Positions 29,300 through 38,811 are shown, counted from the stretch's first letter. The stretch: DNA of 64,000 nucleotides from Coriobacteriaceae bacterium (GCA_015062655.1 SUUG01000013.1:1-64000); one strand, 5' to 3'. Made by a program: numbers and translations. Notes: a model not told the origin generated them from the letters alone.

Positions 29300-29446
29300 A
29301 AAAGTCGATTGTAAGGGGCTTTTCTGGGAAAGGCGTTATAGGGCGCATTTTTGCACAACCCCTTGGTATCAAATCGCCTGATAAATGCTTTACTAAGATA
29401 AAGTACACTTGGAGGGTCTCGAGAAATCCCCCTACAATCGACTTTT
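29300..29446. repeat. Long-arm inverted repeat, copy 1 of the AAAAGTCGATTGT family
   Basis: Arms 29300-29323 (AAAAGTCGATTGTAAGGGGC) and 29424-29446 pair at about 21 of 23 positions around a 100-base AT-richer interior. The same arms occur at 63462-63610. Interior strings TTTGCACAACC and AGTACACT are also shared, in inverted order, so the two copies lie in opposite orientations. It starts 35 bases after dnaB. Confidence 0.8.
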
Positions 29447-29586
29447 ACTCAAAACGAACCCCCTAGATCGGGCAAAACTGCGTGAAACGGCCTTACGGGC
29501 GCGCCGCGCGCCCGCTCAACTTGCGGCTTTTTTCTAGCCGCACCGCCTCAGGGCCGGAACCCTGCCCCCACGGGAGCCATGGACCC

Positions 29587-29592
29587 TATAAT
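29587..29592 (+). promoter_or_regulatory. Consensus -10 box upstream of purA
   Basis: TATAAT at 29587-29592, 58 bases before purA. No good -35 hexamer is visible at the expected distance, so it is only a candidate. Confidence 0.45.
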
Positions 29593-29649
29593 GAGAACGT
29601 TGGGGAGTCACCGCCGGCTCCCGTGCCCGAGCAATAGCGAGGAGTAGCC

Positions 29650-30948
29650 ATGGCGTCAACTGTTTTGGTAGGTACCCAGTGGGGCGACGAGGGAAAAGGC
29701 AAGATCTGCGACCTCATCGCGCCGGGATTCGACGCCGTGGTGCGCTACCAGGGTGGTAACAATGCGGGTCACACGATCGTGGTGAACGGCAAGAAGTACG
29801 GCCTGCGCCAGATCCCGTCGGGGATCATGTACCCGAGCTGCGTGTCGATCATCGGCAACGGCTGCGTGGTGAACCCCGCCGTGGTGCTCGAGGAGATCGA
29901 CATGCTCGAGGCCGACGGCATCTCCACCGCGAACCTCAAGATCTCGGGTAACGCCCACATCATCATGCCCTACCACATCGCGCTCGACGGCGCCTTCGAG
30001 GAGCGCCTCGGCGACTACCTCATCGGTACCACCAAGCGCGGCATCGGCCCCTGCTACCAGCACAAGATGGAGCGGATCGGCCTGCGCATGCAGGACCTGC
30101 TCGACGAGGAGCTCTTCCGGGAGAAGCTCGACCGCGCGCTCACCAAGGCTAACGCCGAGCTCGAGCTCATCTACGGCAAGCCCACTTTCTCCGCCGACGA
30201 GATCGCCGCGGAGTACCTCGCCTACGGCGAGCGCCTGCGCCCCTACATCACCGAGACGGGCATGCTCCTGAACGGGCTCATCGACGAGGGCAAGTCGCTC
30301 CTTTTCGAGGGCGCCCAGGCCACGCTCCTCGATATCGACCATGGCACCTACCCGTTTGTCACCTCCTCGAACTGCACCGCCGGCGGCGCCGTGACGGGTT
30401 CGGGCGTGGGCATGAAGAACATCGACCGCGTCCTCGGCATCATGAAGGCCTACATCACGCGCGTCGGCTCCGGCCCCATGCCCACCGAGCTCGATTTCGA
30501 CACCGATGAGGACGGCCACACGCTCTGCGAGGTGGGCGCCGAGTACGGCGTCGTCACCGGGCGCCGCCGCCGCTGCGGCTGGTTCGACGGCCCGATCGCC
30601 AACTACGCCGCCCGCGTCAACGGCCTCACGGACATCGCCCTCACCAAGCTCGACGTGCTCTCATCCTTCAAGACGATCAAGATCTGCGTCGCCTACGACT
30701 GCGACGGCGTGCGCTACACGAGCGTCCCCGAGCACCAGCGCGCCTTCGAGCACGCGGTCCCCGTGTACGAGGAGGTCCCCGGCTGGGAGTGCGACATCAC
30801 GGGCTGCCGCACGTTCGACGAGCTGCCGCAGGCGGCGAAGGACTACGTCGCGCGCATCGAGGAGATCGCGCGCACCCGCGTGTCGTTCGTGGCCGTCGGC
30901 CCCGAGCGCGAGCAGACCATCGTCCGCTCCTGGAAGCCCGCGCGCTGA
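29650..30948 (+). CDS. purA: Adenylosuccinate synthetase
   Basis: A 432-residue GTP-dependent enzyme joining IMP and aspartate, the first committed step to AMP. The P-loop-like start VLVGTQWGDEGKGKICDLIA has the catalytic Asp14. GGNNAGHTIV follows with the catalytic His, then GVGMKNIDRVLGIMKAY and GRRRRCGWFDG. The length is typical. The ATG at 29650 has a GAGGAGTAG ribosome site. purD follows after 47 bases, so the two purine genes are probably co-transcribed. Confidence 0.97.
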   Translation: MASTVLVGTQWGDEGKGKICDLIAPGFDAVVRYQGGNNAGHTIVVNGKKYGLRQIPSGIMYPSCVSIIGNGCVVNPAVVLEEIDMLEADGISTANLKISGNAHIIMPYHIALDGAFEERLGDYLIGTTKRGIGPCYQHKMERIGLRMQDLLDEELFREKLDRALTKANAELELIYGKPTFSADEIAAEYLAYGERLRPYITETGMLLNGLIDEGKSLLFEGAQATLLDIDHGTYPFVTSSNCTAGGAVTGSGVGMKNIDRVLGIMKAYITRVGSGPMPTELDFDTDEDGHTLCEVGAEYGVVTGRRRRCGWFDGPIANYAARVNGLTDIALTKLDVLSSFKTIKICVAYDCDGVRYTSVPEHQRAFEHAVPVYEEVPGWECDITGCRTFDELPQAAKDYVARIEEIARTRVSFVAVGPEREQTIVRSWKPAR

Positions 30949-30995
30949 GGCCGCGCCGCCCGACAGCAGCCCATCCCCTCGATCGGAGGAGCCCC

Positions 30996-32300
30996 ATGTC
31001 TGAGACCACGAAGATGAACATCCTGCTGCTCGGCAGCGGCGGCCGCGAGCACGCCCTCGCGCTTGCCCTCGCGGCGAGCCCCCGGTGCGGCGAGCTCTAC
31101 ATCGCGCCGGGCAACGGCGGCACCGTCGAGGTGGGGGAGAACGTCGCCCTCGCCGCCGAGGACCCCGCCGCGGTGGCCGAGTTCGCCCGCGAGACCTCCT
31201 GCGGCCTCGTGGTGATCGGTCCGGAGGCGCCGCTCGTCGCCGGCGTCGCCGATGCCGTGCGCGCCGAGGGCATCGCCTGCTTCGGCCCGGGGGCCGCCGG
31301 CGCCCGCCTCGAGGGCTCCAAGAAGTTCTCCAAGGAGCTCATGGACCGCGCCGGGGTCCCCACCGCTGGTTACGCGTCCTTCACCGACGAGGCCGCGGCC
31401 CTCGCCTACGTGCGCGAGCAGGGCGCTCCGCTCGTGGTCAAGGCCGACGGCCTGGCCGCCGGCAAGGGCGTCATCGTGGCCACCGAGCTCGCCCAGGCCG
31501 AGGGCGCCGTGCGCTCCTGCTTCGCCGGGGAGTTCGGTGCCGCCGGCGCCACGGTGGTCATCGAGGAGATGCTCACCGGCCCCGAGTGCTCGCTGCTCGC
31601 CTTCACCGACGGCAAGACCGTGCGCCCGATGTCCACCTCGCAGGACCACAAGCGCGCCCTCGAGGGCGACCTCGGCCCCAACACGGGCGGCATGGGCGCC
31701 TATAGCCCGGTCCCCATCGTCACGGACGAGGAGCACGCGGCGATGGTCGCGGCCATGGAGAAGACCGTGGCCACGCTCGCCGCGGAGGGCGTCGACTACC
31801 GCGGCTGCCTCTACGGCGGCTTCATGCTGACCCCGTCCGGCCCGAAGATCCTCGAGTTCAACGCGCGCTTCGGTGACCCGGAGACCCAGGTGGTCCTGCC
31901 GCGCCTCGAGAACGACCTCGTGGAGGTCATGCTCGCCGTCGCCGAGGGGCGCCTCGCCGAGGTCGAGCTCTCCTGGCGCGACGAGTGGGCGCTCACCGTG
32001 GTCCTCACGAGCGCGGGGTACCCGGGTTCGTATGAGCGGGGCAAGGTCATCAGCGGCATCGACCGCGCGTCGGCCCTGCCCGGCGTCACCGTCTACCATG
32101 CGGGCACCTCCCTCACCGACGAGGGGGAGGTCGTCACCGCCGGCGGCCGCGTGCTCAACGTCACGGCACTCGGGGCGACCTTCGAGGAGGCCCGCGACCT
32201 GGCGTACCGCGCCTGCGACCTCATCGAGTTCGAGGGCAAGACGCTGCGCCGCGACATCGGGCTGCGCGCGCTCAAGGGCCGCGCCGCCTGGGACGCCTGA
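30996..32300 (+). CDS. purD: Phosphoribosylamine-glycine ligase
   Basis: A 434-residue ATP-grasp enzyme for the second step of purine synthesis (phosphoribosylamine plus glycine to GAR). It starts with MNILLLGSGGREHALALAL. The ATP-grasp region contains PLVVKADGLAAGKGVIVA, and the catalytic end GGFMLTPSGPKILEFNARFG and DPETQVVLPRL is typical. The start at 30996 has a GGAGGAG ribosome site. It follows purA and precedes a Nudix gene by 45 bases. Confidence 0.97.
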   Translation: MSETTKMNILLLGSGGREHALALALAASPRCGELYIAPGNGGTVEVGENVALAAEDPAAVAEFARETSCGLVVIGPEAPLVAGVADAVRAEGIACFGPGAAGARLEGSKKFSKELMDRAGVPTAGYASFTDEAAALAYVREQGAPLVVKADGLAAGKGVIVATELAQAEGAVRSCFAGEFGAAGATVVIEEMLTGPECSLLAFTDGKTVRPMSTSQDHKRALEGDLGPNTGGMGAYSPVPIVTDEEHAAMVAAMEKTVATLAAEGVDYRGCLYGGFMLTPSGPKILEFNARFGDPETQVVLPRLENDLVEVMLAVAEGRLAEVELSWRDEWALTVVLTSAGYPGSYERGKVISGIDRASALPGVTVYHAGTSLTDEGEVVTAGGRVLNVTALGATFEEARDLAYRACDLIEFEGKTLRRDIGLRALKGRAAWDA

Positions 32301-32345
32301 TCGCGGGCGCCGGTAATGGGTGAATCGCACGGAAAGGCTGGAGAC

Positions 32346-33005
32346 ATGGCTGAGGAGCATCTGAGCGCCGAGATCGTCGAGGAAACCGGGGAGCCGCAGG
32401 CCCCCTCTGCGCCCCCCGCACTCGTGCTCGGCGACGACGACCCCGCGGACGCCGCCCTGCACGAGCGGATCATCGGCGAGGAGCCGGCGTGGCGCGGCAA
32501 CATCCTCGACGTCCGAACGATCGAGGTGGAGCTGCCCAACGGCCGCCTCACCACCCGCGATGTGGTGCGCCATCCCGGCGCCGCGGCCGTCGTGGCGCTC
32601 ACGGACACCGGCAAGATCGCCCTCGTGCGCCAGTACCGCACGGCGGTGGACCGCGTGACCGTCGAGATCCCGGCCGGCAAGCTCGACCCCGGCGAGGACC
32701 CCCAGGCCTGCGCCGAGCGCGAGCTCCACGAGGAGACCGGCTTTCGCGCGGGCCGCATCCGCCACCTCACGAGCATCCTCACGAGCTGCGGTTTCTGCGA
32801 TGAGATCATCCATATCTTCATGGCGACGAACCTGACCTTCGACGGAGCGACCCCCGATGAGGACGAGTTCGTGAACGTGGACCTCGTGCCGCTCTCCGAG
32901 CTCATCGACGCCGTCCTCGACGGCAAGATCGAGGATGCGAAGACCGTGGTCGGCGCGCTGGCCTGCGACGCGATCGCGCACCGGCTGGGGATCGAGGCCG
33001 AGTAG
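32346..33005 (+). CDS. Nudix hydrolase, ADP-ribose pyrophosphatase-like
   Basis: A 219-residue Nudix enzyme. The complete Nudix box begins at residue 111 (GKLDPGEDPQACAERELHEE, then TGF) and fits GX5EX7REUXEEXGU. Preceding strands LTDTGKIALVRQYRTAVDR and TVEIPAG match ADP-ribose pyrophosphatases of the NudF type, which hydrolyse ADP-ribose to AMP and ribose 5-phosphate. About 50 acidic residues precede the fold. The start at 32346 has GGAG upstream; an in-frame ATG at 32316 is less likely. It may belong to the purA-purD transcript. Confidence 0.85.
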   Translation: MAEEHLSAEIVEETGEPQAPSAPPALVLGDDDPADAALHERIIGEEPAWRGNILDVRTIEVELPNGRLTTRDVVRHPGAAAVVALTDTGKIALVRQYRTAVDRVTVEIPAGKLDPGEDPQACAERELHEETGFRAGRIRHLTSILTSCGFCDEIIHIFMATNLTFDGATPDEDEFVNVDLVPLSELIDAVLDGKIEDAKTVVGALACDAIAHRLGIEAE

Positions 33006-33079
33006 GGCGGCCACGGTGCCGGCTCCGGTGCGGTCCCAGGCCTGAAGCTGGCGCAGGCCCAGGCGCTGAGACCGCCCCA

Positions 33080-33089
33080 CCCCCCCCCC
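33080..33089 (+). repeat. C10 homopolymer upstream of the ABC transporter
   Basis: Ten consecutive C residues 73 bases upstream of the ABC transporter start and 75 bases after the Nudix stop. It could change promoter spacing or leader length by slippage; no promoter is evident to test this. Confidence 0.5.
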
Positions 33090-33161
33090 TTGCCATCGGC
33101 CGCCGGACACGCACCGCCGCCCCGCATCTCCCCAGCACGAAGAAGCACCGAAGAAGGTTTC

Positions 33162-34931
33162 ATGTTCAAGCGTTTCCTCTCCTACTACAAGCCCCAGATG
33201 CACCTGTTCATCGCCGACACCGTCTGCGCGCTCATCCTGGCGGGCATCGACCTCTCTTTCCCGATCATCCTCCGCACGCTCACCGGCGGCCTGTTCGCCG
33301 GCCCGGCCGCCGACATCCTCAACGCGCTCCCGCTCATCGCGGGCGGCCTCATCGCGCTCTACCTCGTGCGCACCGGCTGCAGGTACTTCGTCTCCGCGCA
33401 GGGCCACATCATGGGCGCGCGCATGGAGTCGAGCATGCGTGAGGACCTCTTCGACCAGTACGAGCGCATGAGCTTCGCCTACTTCGACCGGCACAACTCG
33501 GGCGACATGATGAGCCGCGTGGTCAACGACCTCTTCGACATCTGCGAGGGGGCCCACCACCTGCCCGAATGGATCATCATCTGCACGATCGAGATCGTCG
33601 GCGCCTTCGTGATCCTATTCACGATCTCCCCGGTGCTCGCGGGGGCCATGGCCGTCATCACGGCGGCGTTCGTGGCCGTGATGGTACGGCAGAACGTACG
33701 GATGCGCACGGTCTACTCCGACAACCGCGTGAAGATCGCAGGTGTGAACGCCCAGCTCCAGGACTCGCTCGCGGGGATGCGCGTGGTCAAGTCGTTCGCG
33801 AACGAGCGGGCCGAGCAGGAGAAGTTCCGCCGGTCGAACGACCGCTACCTTGCCTCCAAGGAGGCCATGTACCAGGTCATGGGCCGCTACCAGGCGACGA
33901 GCGCGCTCATGACGGGGTCGCTCTACATGGTGATCATCGTCCTCGGAGGCCACCTCATCGCCGCGGGCGACATGACCGCCGTCGACCTCGCGACCTTCGC
34001 GCTCTACATCAGCCTGTTCGCCACGCCGATCGAGACGCTCGTGAACTCCACGGAGACCTTCCAGAAGGCGATCGCGGGCTTCAAGCGCATGGACGAGGTG
34101 CTGGCCACCGTCCCGGACATCGTGGACGCGCCGGACGCGCGCCCGCTCGACGTGCGCGCGGGCGAGATCGCCTACCGCGACGTCTGCTTCTCCTACGGCG
34201 AGGGCGAGCGCACCGACGACGGGCTCGCCCGCCCCACGATCGACCACCTGAACCTCACGGTCCCCGCCGGCCGCACGCTTGCGCTCGTGGGCCCCTCGGG
34301 CGGCGGTAAGTCGACCACCTGCTCGCTGCTGCCGCGGTTCTACGACGTCGACGCCGGCTCGATCACGATCGACGGCCAGGACGTGCGGTCAGTGACCCAG
34401 GACAGCCTGCGCCGCGCCATCGGCCTCGTCCAGCAGGACGTGTACCTCTTCGACGGCACCATCGGCGAGAACATCGCCTACGGCCGCCCCGGCGCCGCCG
34501 CAGCCGAGATCGAGGACGCCGCCCGCCGTGCGAACATCCACCAGTTCATCGCGTCGCTCCCCGAGGGCTACGACACCGTGGTGGGGGAGCGCGGGAGCCG
34601 TCTGTCGGGAGGTCAGAAGCAGCGCGTGGCGATCGCCCGCGTCTTCCTCAAGAACCCGGCGATCCTCATCCTCGACGAGGCCACGAGCGCGCTCGACAAC
34701 GAGAGCGAGGAGGCCGTGCAGCAGGCCCTCGCCGAGCTGTCCCGAGACCGCACGACGATCGTGATCGCGCACCGGCTCTCGACCATCAAGAACGCTGACG
34801 AGATCGCGACGGTCGAGGCCGGCCGCGTGGTCGAGCGCGGCACCCACGAGGAGCTCCTGGCGCACGGCGGCACCTACGCCCGGTACTATCGGATGCAGTT
34901 CGAGGGGACGCGCGCCCCGGCGAGCGCCTGA
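33162..34931 (+). CDS. ABC transporter, fused permease and ATPase (exporter type)
   Basis: A 589-residue half-transporter of the MsbA/LmrA-like exporter class, acting as a dimer in the membrane. Six transmembrane helices lie within residues 1-310. The nucleotide-binding domain has Walker A GPSGGGKST (377-385), Q-loop VQQDVYLFDGTI, signature LSGGQ (481-485), Walker B ILILDEATSALD and switch His in IAHRLST. All catalytic residues are present. The substrate cannot be deduced; no partner half-transporter lies next to it, so a homodimer is likely. The start at 33162 follows AAGAAGG. A C10 tract lies upstream. Confidence 0.9.
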   Translation: MFKRFLSYYKPQMHLFIADTVCALILAGIDLSFPIILRTLTGGLFAGPAADILNALPLIAGGLIALYLVRTGCRYFVSAQGHIMGARMESSMREDLFDQYERMSFAYFDRHNSGDMMSRVVNDLFDICEGAHHLPEWIIICTIEIVGAFVILFTISPVLAGAMAVITAAFVAVMVRQNVRMRTVYSDNRVKIAGVNAQLQDSLAGMRVVKSFANERAEQEKFRRSNDRYLASKEAMYQVMGRYQATSALMTGSLYMVIIVLGGHLIAAGDMTAVDLATFALYISLFATPIETLVNSTETFQKAIAGFKRMDEVLATVPDIVDAPDARPLDVRAGEIAYRDVCFSYGEGERTDDGLARPTIDHLNLTVPAGRTLALVGPSGGGKSTTCSLLPRFYDVDAGSITIDGQDVRSVTQDSLRRAIGLVQQDVYLFDGTIGENIAYGRPGAAAAEIEDAARRANIHQFIASLPEGYDTVVGERGSRLSGGQKQRVAIARVFLKNPAILILDEATSALDNESEEAVQQALAELSRDRTTIVIAHRLSTIKNADEIATVEAGRVVERGTHEELLAHGGTYARYYRMQFEGTRAPASA

Positions 34932-34945
34932 TACGAAGGAGCGAG

Positions 34946-35824
34946 ATGGCGCCAGCGTCCCGCCTGACAGACGAAGAGATCACCGAGATCTTCTCATCGA
35001 TCGATGAGACCGGCGTGGCCGATCCGAAGCGCGCGGCCGCCCGCGGCGCGGCTGAGGAGATCGACCCGCTCTCCTCGAAGGACCCCTCCGGGTCGCACGC
35101 GTCGGAGGCCATCTCGCGCACCGCGCTCCTCGTCATCGTGGGCGTTTTGGCGTTCATCGTGATCTTGCAGGTTGTATACGGCTTGAACCGCCGACTCAAC
35201 ACCGCGAACCTCTCGGAGTCGGCAACCAAGGAGACGGTGGCCCACGCGCTCGAGAGCGGCGTGGAGTGGGGCAACGGCTTCACGCAGTTCCCGGTCAACA
35301 ACGTGGTCGAGGAGGCCGACGAGAAGACGGGTGTGATCGAGGTCTCGGTGACGGACACCACCTCGAGAAACGAGCTCGAGCTGCTGTCGAACTCCCAGAT
35401 CCAGGCTGCCGCGCTCGCCACCAACGCCCTGCTCAACGACAAGATCAACCGCGTGGTCTACAACGTCTACGTGCTCACCGACCGCTCCGGCGCCTACCAG
35501 CGCGACCGCTTCTTCGGGCTCTTGAAGCCGACGGGGACCCGCCGCACCGTGCTGTCCTTCGTGTGGAGCAAGGAGCGGGCGGAGCACTCGAGCTATATCG
35601 ACTGGCAGCTGAAGATCATCGGCATGGACGACAAGACGGCCGAGAAGATCCAGAAGCAGGTGAACTCCGTGAGCTCGCTCATCGACGACACCGCGGTGTC
35701 GCAGGGCGCCTACGACGACGGCCTCGAGGAGCTGCAGCGCGAGCGCTTGCTGCATGGCCGCGAGATCTTCCGCGGCGGGCCCGCCGAGAAGACCCCCGAG
35801 GACGGCGGATCCGCTAAGAAGTGA
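34946..35824 (+). CDS. Single-pass membrane protein of unknown function
   Basis: A 292-residue protein. The cytoplasmic N-terminus (about 55 residues, LTDEEITEIFSSIDETG) is followed by one hydrophobic helix (about residues 58-80, ALLVIVGVLAFIVILQVVYG) and a large outside domain with regular alpha/beta spacing (about 95-235). The tail is charged (AEKTPEDGGSAKK). I recognise no family; it is likely a Coriobacteriia-specific conserved protein. Its start lies 14 bases after the ABC transporter stop with an AAGGAGCG ribosome site, so it is in the same operon and may assist the exporter. Confidence 0.65.
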   Translation: MAPASRLTDEEITEIFSSIDETGVADPKRAAARGAAEEIDPLSSKDPSGSHASEAISRTALLVIVGVLAFIVILQVVYGLNRRLNTANLSESATKETVAHALESGVEWGNGFTQFPVNNVVEEADEKTGVIEVSVTDTTSRNELELLSNSQIQAAALATNALLNDKINRVVYNVYVLTDRSGAYQRDRFFGLLKPTGTRRTVLSFVWSKERAEHSSYIDWQLKIIGMDDKTAEKIQKQVNSVSSLIDDTAVSQGAYDDGLEELQRERLLHGREIFRGGPAEKTPEDGGSAKK

Positions 35825-35948
35825 GCCGGGCCGCCTTCGGAAACAGAGGGGAAACTTCCATCCGGTGCAGAGCCGGTTCAACGGGCATCGTGCTATCCTT
35901 GGCGCTTGTACGCTGGTCCATAAGTCCGCGGATGAAAGAGGGATTCCC

Positions 35949-36845
35949 ATGTCCAACCACATCACCAGCCAGGATTCTGCCGTTCTCTACAAGCGGGAGG
36001 GCGCCTACATCCCGCGCGTCGCCGCCGTGCACGATATGTGCGGCTACGGCAAATGCTCGCTCGGCGTTGCGATTCCGGTGCTCAGTGCCGCCGGCGTCGA
36101 CGTCTGCCCGGTGCCCACGGCGCTGTTCAGCGCGCACACCAAGTTCCCGGTGTTCTACATGCATGACACGACGGAGATTCTGAACGACTACCTCGACGCC
36201 TGGAAGCAGGAGGGCATCGACCTGGACGGCGTGTACTCGGGGTTCCTCGGATCCGCCGAGCAGGTCGCGGTCATCAAGCGCCTGTACGAGGAGTACCCCC
36301 ATGCACTGCATATCGTCGACCCGGTCATGGGCGACGCGGGCCAGAAGTACCCCACCTACACGGATGAGATGTGCGAGGCCACGCGCGGGCTCGTCAACGG
36401 CGCCGACGTGCTGACGCCGAACCTCACCGAGGCGTCGATCCTCACGGGCATCGCCTACGAGGGGCAGGATGTGAGCGTCGAGTTCGTCCAGAAGAACGTT
36501 GACGCCCTGTTCGAGCTCGGGGCGAAGGCCGTGGTGATCAAGGGCGTCGTGCACGAGGGCGAGGCGGTGATCCGCAACTACCTGGCGCTCGCCGGGGTGA
36601 ACGGGGGCCGTGTCGATGAGGTGCAAAGCGAGCTGCTGCCTTATATGCTGCACGGCACGGGCGACCTGTTCGCGAGCGGCCTGACCGCGGCGGTCTACTC
36701 CGGGCGGACCCTGCACGAGAGTGTCGAGTTCGCAGGCGACCTCGTGCGTGACGCGATGCGCATCACCCGCGACCAGCCCGATTACGAGACGCGCGGCGTG
36801 AGCTTCGAGCCCGTCCTCGGGAAGGTGACGGGGCTGCTGGCGTAG
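35949..36845 (+). CDS. Pyridoxamine kinase / pyridoxal kinase-like
   Basis: A 298-residue ribokinase-fold kinase that phosphorylates B6 vitamers (pyridoxal/pyridoxamine) with ATP. Diagnostic segments are VAAVHDMCGYGKCSLGVAIP (substrate region), ALFSAHTKFP, YSGFLGSAEQV, HIVDPVMGDAGQKYPTY, LTPNLTEASILTG and the GTGD motif with catalytic Asp (LHGTGDLFASGL). The pattern is that of PdxK/PdxY rather than ThiD. The start at 35949 has an AAAGAGGGA ribosome site. It is a monocistronic unit ended by the following terminator. Confidence 0.88.
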   Translation: MSNHITSQDSAVLYKREGAYIPRVAAVHDMCGYGKCSLGVAIPVLSAAGVDVCPVPTALFSAHTKFPVFYMHDTTEILNDYLDAWKQEGIDLDGVYSGFLGSAEQVAVIKRLYEEYPHALHIVDPVMGDAGQKYPTYTDEMCEATRGLVNGADVLTPNLTEASILTGIAYEGQDVSVEFVQKNVDALFELGAKAVVIKGVVHEGEAVIRNYLALAGVNGGRVDEVQSELLPYMLHGTGDLFASGLTAAVYSGRTLHESVEFAGDLVRDAMRITRDQPDYETRGVSFEPVLGKVTGLLA

Positions 36846-36872
36846 GCGTTCCCTTCTCGTACCTGTTGACCC

Positions 36873-36936
36873 CGGGCGGCTCCCCGGAGTGGTGTTCGGC
36901 GCCTCGCGCGCCCGAGCGCCCTCGGGGAGCCGCCCG
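36873..36936 (+). terminator. Terminator after the pyridoxamine kinase gene
   Basis: A 13-bp stem (36873-36885 with 36924-36936), large loop, followed by TGATCTTTT. Confidence 0.65.
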
Positions 36937-37006
36937 TGATCTTTTACGCAGCGATGCTGTTGTGCATCGACGTGCTGGGAGAGCGCCGGATCGAGTCAAA
37001 GCGGGC

Positions 37007-37187
37007 AACCTGGTTAAAAATGGCTAATATGCACTTTTCGAACGGGCCGGGAGGGCCTGGCTTTTCCGGATTGCACATCATATGTGTGCAGGTGAACATC
37101 TAGAGCGGTGTGTCCGGTATGAAGTGGACTCGAAAAGGCGAAAAATCGGCGTCACCAAAGTACAGAATAGCCATTTTTAACCAGGTT
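37007..37187. repeat. Long-arm inverted repeat (AACCTGGTTAAAAATGGCT)
   Basis: Perfect 19-bp arms (37007-37025 with 37169-37187), extending imperfectly by about 10 more bases, enclose a 140-base interior. The interior has its own small palindrome TTGCACATCATATGTGTGCA (37071-37090). It has the same layout as the elements at 29300 and 63462 but different arms. Confidence 0.75.
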
Positions 37188-37421
37188 ACCTGTTTTCAGC
37201 AGCCCGCCTCGGCTCACCTGCCTTCCAAATTCGAACAGATACGGGAAATCGTCTCTTAAACTTGCTCCACAGAGTCATCATAGAAAGTGAGAATTCCAAC
37301 CCATTAGAAGTCGCACAATGAATTTTATCCTCTGTGGAGCAATCCAGCTCGCAAAGAGATTAGAATGCCATGCAGCCACACGGCCTTTAAGCCGGTACCG
37401 AGAGACCGAGAAGGAGAGAAG

Positions 37422-38811
37422 ATGGCGCTACGAGACGACTTGCTCGCGAAGACGAGCAAGGGAACTGCTGGTCCTGCGATCCTCATGTTGGAGGATGGGA
37501 CCATTTTTTATGGGCGTTCCTGCGGGGCGCCCGGCACGGCGGTTGGCGAGGTGTGCTTCAACACCTCGATGGAGGGGTACTTCGAGGTGCTCACAGATCC
37601 CAGCTACGCGGGGCAGATCGTCACGATGACCTATCCGCAGATCGGAAACTACGGCATCGATCCCGCGGATACGCAGCGCTCCGCCGCTCCTACCGCATCA
37701 ACCCGCCCGGCGCTTCGCGGCCTCATCGTGCGCGACATGTGCCGCACCCCCTCCAACTGGCGCTCAGCGATGAGTCTCCCGGCGCACCTCGAGCAGGAGC
37801 AGGTCGTGGCCATCGAGGGCATCGACACCCGCGCGCTCGTGCGCCATCTGCGCGATCACGGCGTCTGCAAGGGCGTCATCTCCACCGAGGTCCACGACCT
37901 CCCCGTCCTCGCCCGCACGCTTGAGACCTCGCCTGATCTGGTGGGGGAGAACCTGGTCAAGACCGTGTCTTGCAAGGAGCCCTTCCCCTTCGCCGCGGCA
38001 AGCCTGCCCGGATCCCACACGTTCGGCCTCGCCGCCCCCGCCCACCCGGCGCATCGGGTCGTCGCCTACGACTGCGGCATCAAGCGCGGCATCCTGGAGG
38101 GCCTCGTCCGCGCCGGGTGCGACCTCACGGTGGTCCCCTGGGACACCCCGGCCGAGGACGTGCTCGCCCTGCATCCCGACGGCGTCTTCCTCTCCAACGG
38201 CCCCGGCGACCCCGATGCCGTGACCGAGACCTTCACGCAGGTCCGCACGCTGCTGGGTAAGGTCCCGGTGTTCGGCATCTGCCTCGGTCACCAGATGATC
38301 TGCCTCGCGGCGGGCGCCCGCATGGAGAAGCTCCCCTTCGGGCACCGCGGCGGAAACCAGCCGGTCATGAACCTGCTCACGAACCGCGTCGAGATCACGG
38401 CGCAAAACCACGGCTTCGGGCTCATCTGGGAGAGCATGGGTCCGCTCGTGCCCGAGCTCTCAGGCGGCGTCGCCGAGCACGTGCCAGACGGCGACCTGCG
38501 CGCCTGGGTGCGCCGCCAGGTGACGCCCGTGGTCATGAATCCTACGGTGGGACGCGTGCGACTCACGCATGTGAACCTGAACGACGGCACCGCCGAAGGC
38601 ATCCAGCTCCTCGATATGCCCGCGTTCTCGGTGCAATACCACCCCGAAGCCTCGCCCGGGCCGACCGACGCCCACTACCTGTTCACGGCCTTCACGCGCC
38701 TGATGGCCGGCGAGACCGGCTACCTCGGCATCGACATCGCGAAAGACCGCCTGGCAGGCTGGCGCTTCGCCGAAGACCCCACGTCCGCCGCGGCCGCGAA
38801 GGAGGCCCCGA

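Larger units (their letters stand above)
29266..29649 (+). other. Intergenic region dnaB-purA
   Basis: It contains the long inverted repeat 29300-29446, two small GC-rich hairpins (29496-29513 and 29522-29542) and a purA promoter candidate. No gene is supported. Confidence 0.5.
36846..37421 (+). other. Intergenic region upstream of carAB
   Basis: It holds the terminator and the long inverted repeat listed separately, then about 230 bases of carA leader. In the leader a 13-bp inverted repeat TTGCTCCACAGAG (37262-37274 with 37330-37342) could form a hairpin. No leader peptide or recognised riboswitch is seen. Confidence 0.45.
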
